Shown here: positions 34,172 through 37,620 of the stretch, piece after piece | How the letters are laid out: each line of letters begins with the position of its first letter | Position numbering within the stretch: the stretch's first letter is position 1 | Assembly: GCA_015272165.1 (NCBI GenBank) | Contig: JACYMF010000014.1 | Coordinates: forward strand, 1 to 37,620 | Origin: Cyanobacterium sp. T60_A2020_053 | GTDB taxonomy: Bacteria; Cyanobacteriota; Cyanobacteriia; Cyanobacteriales; Cyanobacteriaceae | Length of the DNA: 37,620 nt | Direction: 5' to 3' | Position numbers and translations under genes: made by a program | Notes under the pieces: generated by a model | Databases searched by the model: none | What the model saw: the letters and a program-made list of their open reading frames with translations, nothing else | What the model was told of the DNA's origin: nothing

Positions 34172-35323
34172 TTAAAAAATGTCTGCTGGATCAGCAGATT
34201 TGAGCTTATTAACAGCAATAGCGCCCGATCCAAAACACATCCCCAAAGTGAGAAAATAAACAGTTAAAGCAAGAGATTTAGTCATGTAAATAGGTAAACC
34301 TGTAGCGCCCGCCGCCCCACCATAAAGTAACATAGAAACTCCCATACCGGGTAAAAAACCCACACAAGCCAAAATTAATGCCTCTTGAAATACCACCACC
34401 AAAAGATAATTATTGGTGTAACCCATAGCTTTGAGGGTAGCATATTCAGGCAAATGATCCGCCACGTCAGTATAAAGAATTTGATAAACAATCACTACAC
34501 CCACCACTAAACCCATAGCCGCACCCAAACCGAAAATAAAACCAATAGCGGTACTATTTTCCCAATATTCCCTCTCATAGCTGACAAATTCTTCACGGGA
34601 TAAAACTACCACATCACCGCCACTAAATTTTTGCTTGAGACTATTAATAACAGCTTCATCATCAACACCATCTTTCAAATGTATCACACCAATATCAATC
34701 AAATTAGGGTCTCTGGTGGGAAACATCCGTAAAAAATTCAAGTCACTGGTAATCAAATTACCGTCAGCGCCAAAACTCGCCCCAATGGAAAATAAACCCC
34801 TAACTGTTACTTGTCGTGCATTCATTTCCGTTTTGACGTTTTCACCATTATTAAACATTTCCGCCACTGGACCAAATTCCGCCCGTGATTTATCATCAAA
34901 TAAGACGACATCAGATAATCTTAATAAAGAGAGATTTTCTTCTACTCCCGGCAGAGTAAAAAGAGATTCTTTCGGGTTAAAACCAATTACCATAATTTGC
35001 CGAGTGGCTTGGTTTTCGGGATTTTTCCATAAACCAAAACCGATGTTAATTTTATTAATGGCTTCCACTCCCTCCACTGCCAAACTTTGCTCTAAACGGC
35101 GAGAAGAAAAGGTTTTCATGGCAATAAGGGCATCAGATTGAGGGCTAATCAGGAAAACATCCCCGCGTATTTCTTCATGCACTCTTACTGCACTATTTAG
35201 CAATGCTGATTTGAAACCTAACTGCATAAACATGAGAATATCAGCAAAACTGATCCCAGCGATAGCGATAAGTAATCTAATTTTTTCTCGGCTTAATTGT
35301 AACCAAGCTAGGGGTATTTTCAT
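34172..35323 (-). CDS. devC: DevC-type ABC transporter permease
   Basis: 383 residues, normal DevC length. Inner-membrane permease of the DevBCA exporter class, with one N-terminal membrane helix (REKIRLLIAIAGISFADILM), a large periplasmic domain (about 40-260) and three C-terminal helices forming the FtsX-like domain (IGFIFGLGAAMGLVVGVVIV; LLVVVFQEALILACVGFLPG; the last helix near 350-370). DevC works with DevB (membrane fusion) and DevA (ATPase) through TolC. Neither devB nor devA is adjacent: upstream is a 285-base spacer, downstream a MITE-like element and yaaW. It is a solitary permease here or uses partners encoded elsewhere. Confidence 0.9.
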   Translation of the reverse strand: MKIPLAWLQLSREKIRLLIAIAGISFADILMFMQLGFKSALLNSAVRVHEEIRGDVFLISPQSDALIAMKTFSSRRLEQSLAVEGVEAINKINIGFGLWKNPENQATRQIMVIGFNPKESLFTLPGVEENLSLLRLSDVVLFDDKSRAEFGPVAEMFNNGENVKTEMNARQVTVRGLFSIGASFGADGNLITSDLNFLRMFPTRDPNLIDIGVIHLKDGVDDEAVINSLKQKFSGGDVVVLSREEFVSYEREYWENSTAIGFIFGLGAAMGLVVGVVIVYQILYTDVADHLPEYATLKAMGYTNNYLLVVVFQEALILACVGFLPGMGVSMLLYGGAAGATGLPIYMTKSLALTVYFLTLGMCFGSGAIAVNKLKSADPADIF

Positions 35324-35608
35324 AATAAAAAAGAGCGAAGTTAAAAGGGCAAAGTTAAAAGGGAATTATTTTTGTTATAAATGATAAGATTTCTATATTT
35401 AGAATAATATAAGGCTTATCAAATAAACTTTTGAGGAATGATTTGTTATTAATCTATTATAACTACTGAGGTAATATAGCAGTCCTAAATCATTTATGAA
35501 AAATCAATTATTAGAAAAAAATATCGAAAATACCATCCCTCTTGCCTTTTCCCTCTTCCCCATTTCAACCAATAATTTATAATAGTCAAAGTAATAGAGC
35601 CAAAAATT
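35324..35608. other. Divergent spacer devC-cbiT
   Basis: Promoters of both genes must lie here but cannot be assigned. A 15-base tandem pair GCGAAGTTAAAAGGG/GCAAAGTTAAAAGGG lies at about 35332-35362, and TAGCAGTCCTAAATCATTT at 35477-35495 repeats 32604-32622. No gene seen. Confidence 0.5.
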
Positions 35609-36199
35609 ATGGTGTGGAATTATAAAACTCCCGGTATTCCTGATGAACTTTTTGAGCGTTTACCCGGTATTCCCCTAACTAAACGGGAAGTGCGCTTATT
35701 GATTTTGTCAGCGCTAAGATTAGAGCAAAAATCTGTGGTTTGGGATGTGGGCGCTGGAACTGGTACAGTATCAGTAGAAATAGGTTTACTTTGCCCTCAG
35801 AACAAAATTACTGCCATTGAAAGAGATTCTGATGTAGTCAAGTTAATTAATAGTAATTGTCATAAATTTGGGGTGAAAAATGTGGAGGTATTAGAAGCCA
35901 GCGCCCCTCAATGCTTTAATGACATTAAACAGCAACCCCATAGAGTCTTTATCGGAGGGGGAAAATCCGTCAAAGATGTATTAAGAGAGTCATGGAATCA
36001 TTTACTACCCCAAGGCAGAATTGTTGCTATTGCTTCTAATTTAGAAAATCTCTATCAAATCTCTGAAGGTTTAGCTGAATTACAAGCTCGTAACATAGAA
36101 GTAGTACAATCATCTATTAATAGATTGGAAACAAGAGGCATTAGCCAAGTTTTTGCAGGTATAGCCCCCATCTTTATTTTGAGTGGTGAAAAAATGTAA
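35609..36199 (+). CDS. cbiT: Cobalt-precorrin-6B C15-methyltransferase (decarboxylating)
   Basis: 196 residues. SAM-dependent enzyme of anaerobic-type cobalamin synthesis that methylates C15 and decarboxylates the acetate at C12. Motifs: GIPDELFERLPGIPLTKREV N-terminus, SAM-binding DVGAGTGTVSVEIG (46-59), ITAIERD, and HRVFIGGG (111-118). In many bacteria CbiT is fused to or next to CbiE; here it is separate and no other cob/cbi gene is in the window. An inverted repeat TTAACTGTTG/CAACAGTTAA follows 18 bases after the stop. Confidence 0.92.
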   Translation: MVWNYKTPGIPDELFERLPGIPLTKREVRLLILSALRLEQKSVVWDVGAGTGTVSVEIGLLCPQNKITAIERDSDVVKLINSNCHKFGVKNVEVLEASAPQCFNDIKQQPHRVFIGGGKSVKDVLRESWNHLLPQGRIVAIASNLENLYQISEGLAELQARNIEVVQSSINRLETRGISQVFAGIAPIFILSGEKM

Positions 36200-36216
36200 G
36201 TTAGGAAGTATTTAAG

Positions 36217-36251
36217 TTAACTGTTGGGTATAGGCAAAAGGCAACAGTTAA
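36217..36251. terminator. Inverted repeat after cbiT
   Basis: Perfect 10-base arms TTAACTGTTG (36217-36226) and CAACAGTTAA (36242-36251) with a 15-base loop. Likely an mRNA-end hairpin for cbiT; no T tract follows directly, so factor-independent termination is uncertain. Confidence 0.5.
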
Positions 36252-36486
36252 GAGTTTGAGCTGTTTTTAAAACTTAGTCCAAAATACCAGTTATATCAAG
36301 TTCGGATAATCACTTATAAAACAAAGTCTGTATTTTGAGTTTTCAGCAGATATTTAATTGTAACTGTTTAAGGGAACCTGATATTAAATGCGTCTTGGAT
36401 TCACGGATATTTTATCGTAATCTAAGTTAAGCGACTTGAATAAAGCAGAATATAATAAATAGTAAGTATCAAAATGAATTTAAGCC

Positions 36487-36981
36487 ATGAATCTAGCCAA
36501 TTTATCATCAAAACCTGCTGAGTCTGCCAGTCAAGAGAAAGTTAAATTATTGGTTTTTCCCATTGGGAATCTCAACATGGCTTTGCATATCGATGTGGTG
36601 CAAAAAATTGTTAATTTTTCGACAGTATATAGTAGTGGCTTAAATCATTACGGCATGGTTAATTTGGAAGGGGAAGAAATTACAGTTTTAGACCTTAATC
36701 AGCGTTTGTTTCATTTACCTCAAACTTTTGAAAATCAGGAAAAAAAATATTTACTTTTAGCTCAAAATAGTGGGGGAGAAAGATTTGGAATTATTATTCA
36801 AAATACTCCTAGTTTATTCGATGTTACTCTGAATCGGATACGGGCGCTACCTGCTTCCTATCGTCAAGCGGATACCCTGAAAATTGCTACCCATGTGACG
36901 ATGATTCCTTTAGAAGAAGAAAAGGAGTTAACTGTATTTATTCTCGATCCAGACGAGTTGATTAATCCTAACACTAATTAA
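36487..36981 (+). CDS. CheW-domain protein
   Basis: 164 residues, a single CheW domain: KLLVFPIGNLNMALHIDVVQ, NHYGMVNLEGEEITVLDLNQ (the 'GxxxxRGxxxPVxDL' position), RFGIIIQNTPSLFDVTLNRI and the C-terminal FILDPDELI. CheW proteins couple receptors to CheA in chemotaxis or type IV pilus phototaxis in cyanobacteria. No CheA, receptor or response regulator is adjacent, so it is an isolated copy, and a scaffolding role other than motility is possible. Its stop overlaps the stop of the convergent rhodanese gene by 4 bases. Confidence 0.85.
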   Translation: MNLANLSSKPAESASQEKVKLLVFPIGNLNMALHIDVVQKIVNFSTVYSSGLNHYGMVNLEGEEITVLDLNQRLFHLPQTFENQEKKYLLLAQNSGGERFGIIIQNTPSLFDVTLNRIRALPASYRQADTLKIATHVTMIPLEEEKELTVFILDPDELINPNTN

Positions 36982-37328
36982 TAACGAGGTAAACTATCAT
37001 CTACCATGTAGGCATAAGCATCAATTCCCCCAGAGACATTTTTAACTTGAGTAAATCCTTGAGATATTAACCATTGACACATTTGGGCGGAACGGATACC
37101 ATGATGACACATCACGATGGTTTCTTTCTGTGAATCTAGTTTACTCTGAATTTGATTTGACCATTCCCCAAATTCACTGAGGGGTAAAACCACAAAATGA
37201 GGTAAATTAACGATGGATACTTCCGATAACTCCCTCACATCCAGAAGTTGGTATGATTCGGGGTTATCGGCTAAAATCACAGCTAATTCATCTACGCTGA
37301 TAGTGGGTATGGGAGAATAATTAGGCAT
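36978..37328 (-). CDS. Rhodanese-like domain protein
   Basis: 116 residues, one rhodanese domain. Active-site loop with C74 in IVMCHHGIRSAQMC, preceded by LLDVRELSEVSIVNL (CH2-A-like block) and followed by VKNVSGGIDAYA. Single-domain rhodaneses transfer sulfane sulfur from thiosulfate or persulfides; the specific acceptor is unknown. Full length. Convergent with the CheW gene, tail overlap 4 bases. Confidence 0.93.
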   Translation of the reverse strand: MPNYSPIPTISVDELAVILADNPESYQLLDVRELSEVSIVNLPHFVVLPLSEFGEWSNQIQSKLDSQKETIVMCHHGIRSAQMCQWLISQGFTQVKNVSGGIDAYAYMVDDSLPRY

Positions 37329-37386
37329 ATTTTAATTCTAAACGGAAAGAAAATTATAAGTTATCGTACAAAATTAATTATATATG

Positions 37387-37410
37387 GGCAAGGGGCTTAA
37401 GCCCTTTGCC
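37387..37410. repeat. Palindromic repeat GGCAAGGGGCTTAAGCCC...
   Basis: Inverted repeat of about 12-bp arms centred on CTTAAG, a variant of the CAAGGGGTTTAAACCCCTTG family (17795, 20762, 32668). Upstream of the rhodanese gene. Confidence 0.6.
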
Positions 37411-37545
37411 TTGCCGTGTTATCACAGGTTTGAGAAAAATAAAAATCACAATTAATTTTGCTTACCTACTTACTATACTTTTTCCCCTTCCCTGTTTCCT
37501 CTTCCTCTGTCAACTAATAATTTATCTTGAAATGTGAGTGAAAGA

Positions 37546-37594
37546 CCCCCGTTGAATTTCTCAACAAAAAAATACCCACTGAAATCAACGGGGG
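37546..37594 (+). other. Long stem-loop near the right edge
   Basis: CCCCCGTTGAATTTC (37546-37560) can pair with GAAATCAACGGGGG (37581-37594): 14 base pairs with one bulged A, loop of 20 bases. CAACAAAAAAAT occurs in the loop (37562-37573) and again at 37608-37619. Could be a terminator or leader of a gene beyond the window, or part of a structured RNA; not enough sequence to decide. Confidence 0.5.
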
Positions 37595-37620
37595 ATGTAA
37601 ACGAACCAACAAAAAAATCG

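Noticed and set aside
34635-35141. 168-residue plus-strand ORF
   Set aside because: Antisense shadow of devC.
1-37620. GGGCGCT as a strand-biased motif (Chi- or KOPS-like)
   Set aside because: About 42 forward and 38 reverse sites are spread along the window with no visible strand switch, so an oriented function is not supported.

Overview
The window is AT-rich chromosomal DNA from a cyanobacterium, most likely a low-GC unicellular form of the Cyanobacterium/Geminocystis type; the genus is a guess. The evidence for a cyanobacterium is a DevC-type permease, a DUF3493 protein, a GH57/DUF3536 protein, a DUF6825-like protein, hemL of the C5 pathway, HisZ, cbiT, and an ABC1 kinase followed by a PphA-like phosphatase, a pair I recall as neighbours in Synechocystis (sll1770/sll1771). 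No rRNA, tRNA, CRISPR array or intact transposase was seen.

Layout. 1-3.8 kb: the N-terminal 1278 residues of a TamB-like protein (minus strand), with an internal duplication and a 44-residue tandem repeat at the window edge. 4.0-4.4 kb: a HigA-type antitoxin behind a broken HigB toxin. 4.5-14.8 kb: mostly plus-strand housekeeping genes (sufS, trypsin-like protease, P-loop recombinase/helicase-like protein, folD, DUF6825-like, ABC1 kinase, PP2C phosphatase, pyrR). 15-26 kb: aroC, nrdB, GH57 protein, rsfS, hisZ, J-domain/TPR protein, hemL, STAS protein. 26.2-27.0 kb: a frameshifted nucleotidyltransferase running head-on into a truncated membrane protein. 27.4-30.9 kb: HNH protein, dienelactone hydrolase, DUF3493, GTPase/DUF697. 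31.1-33.0 kb: a small toxin-antitoxin island with one intact yefM-yoeB pair and several wrecks. 33.1-37.3 kb: YaaW family, devC, cbiT, CheW, rhodanese.

Most genes are single units separated by repeat-rich spacers. Three repeat layers are visible. (i) A short motif, GGGCGCT or its complement AGCGCCC, whose 6-base core occurs roughly 80 times by eye on both strands, mainly inside genes; the classical HIP1 octamer GCGATCGC was not seen. (ii) Heptanucleotide tandem arrays (STRR type), at least 13 of them. (iii) A family of roughly 130-250 bp MITE-like elements with imperfect inverted ends (about TTAGGGTYTGCTGAAWAA), flanked by TA, several placed exactly at stop codons and each carrying a heptamer array near one end.

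The strongest candidates for something new are the MITE-like family with its interchangeable heptamer arrays, the iterated GGGCGCT motif, and the recurring loss of toxins with retention of their antitoxins, including one junction that destroyed two convergent toxins at once. The toxin-antitoxin island is also a gap in the GGGCGCT motif, which fits acquired DNA.
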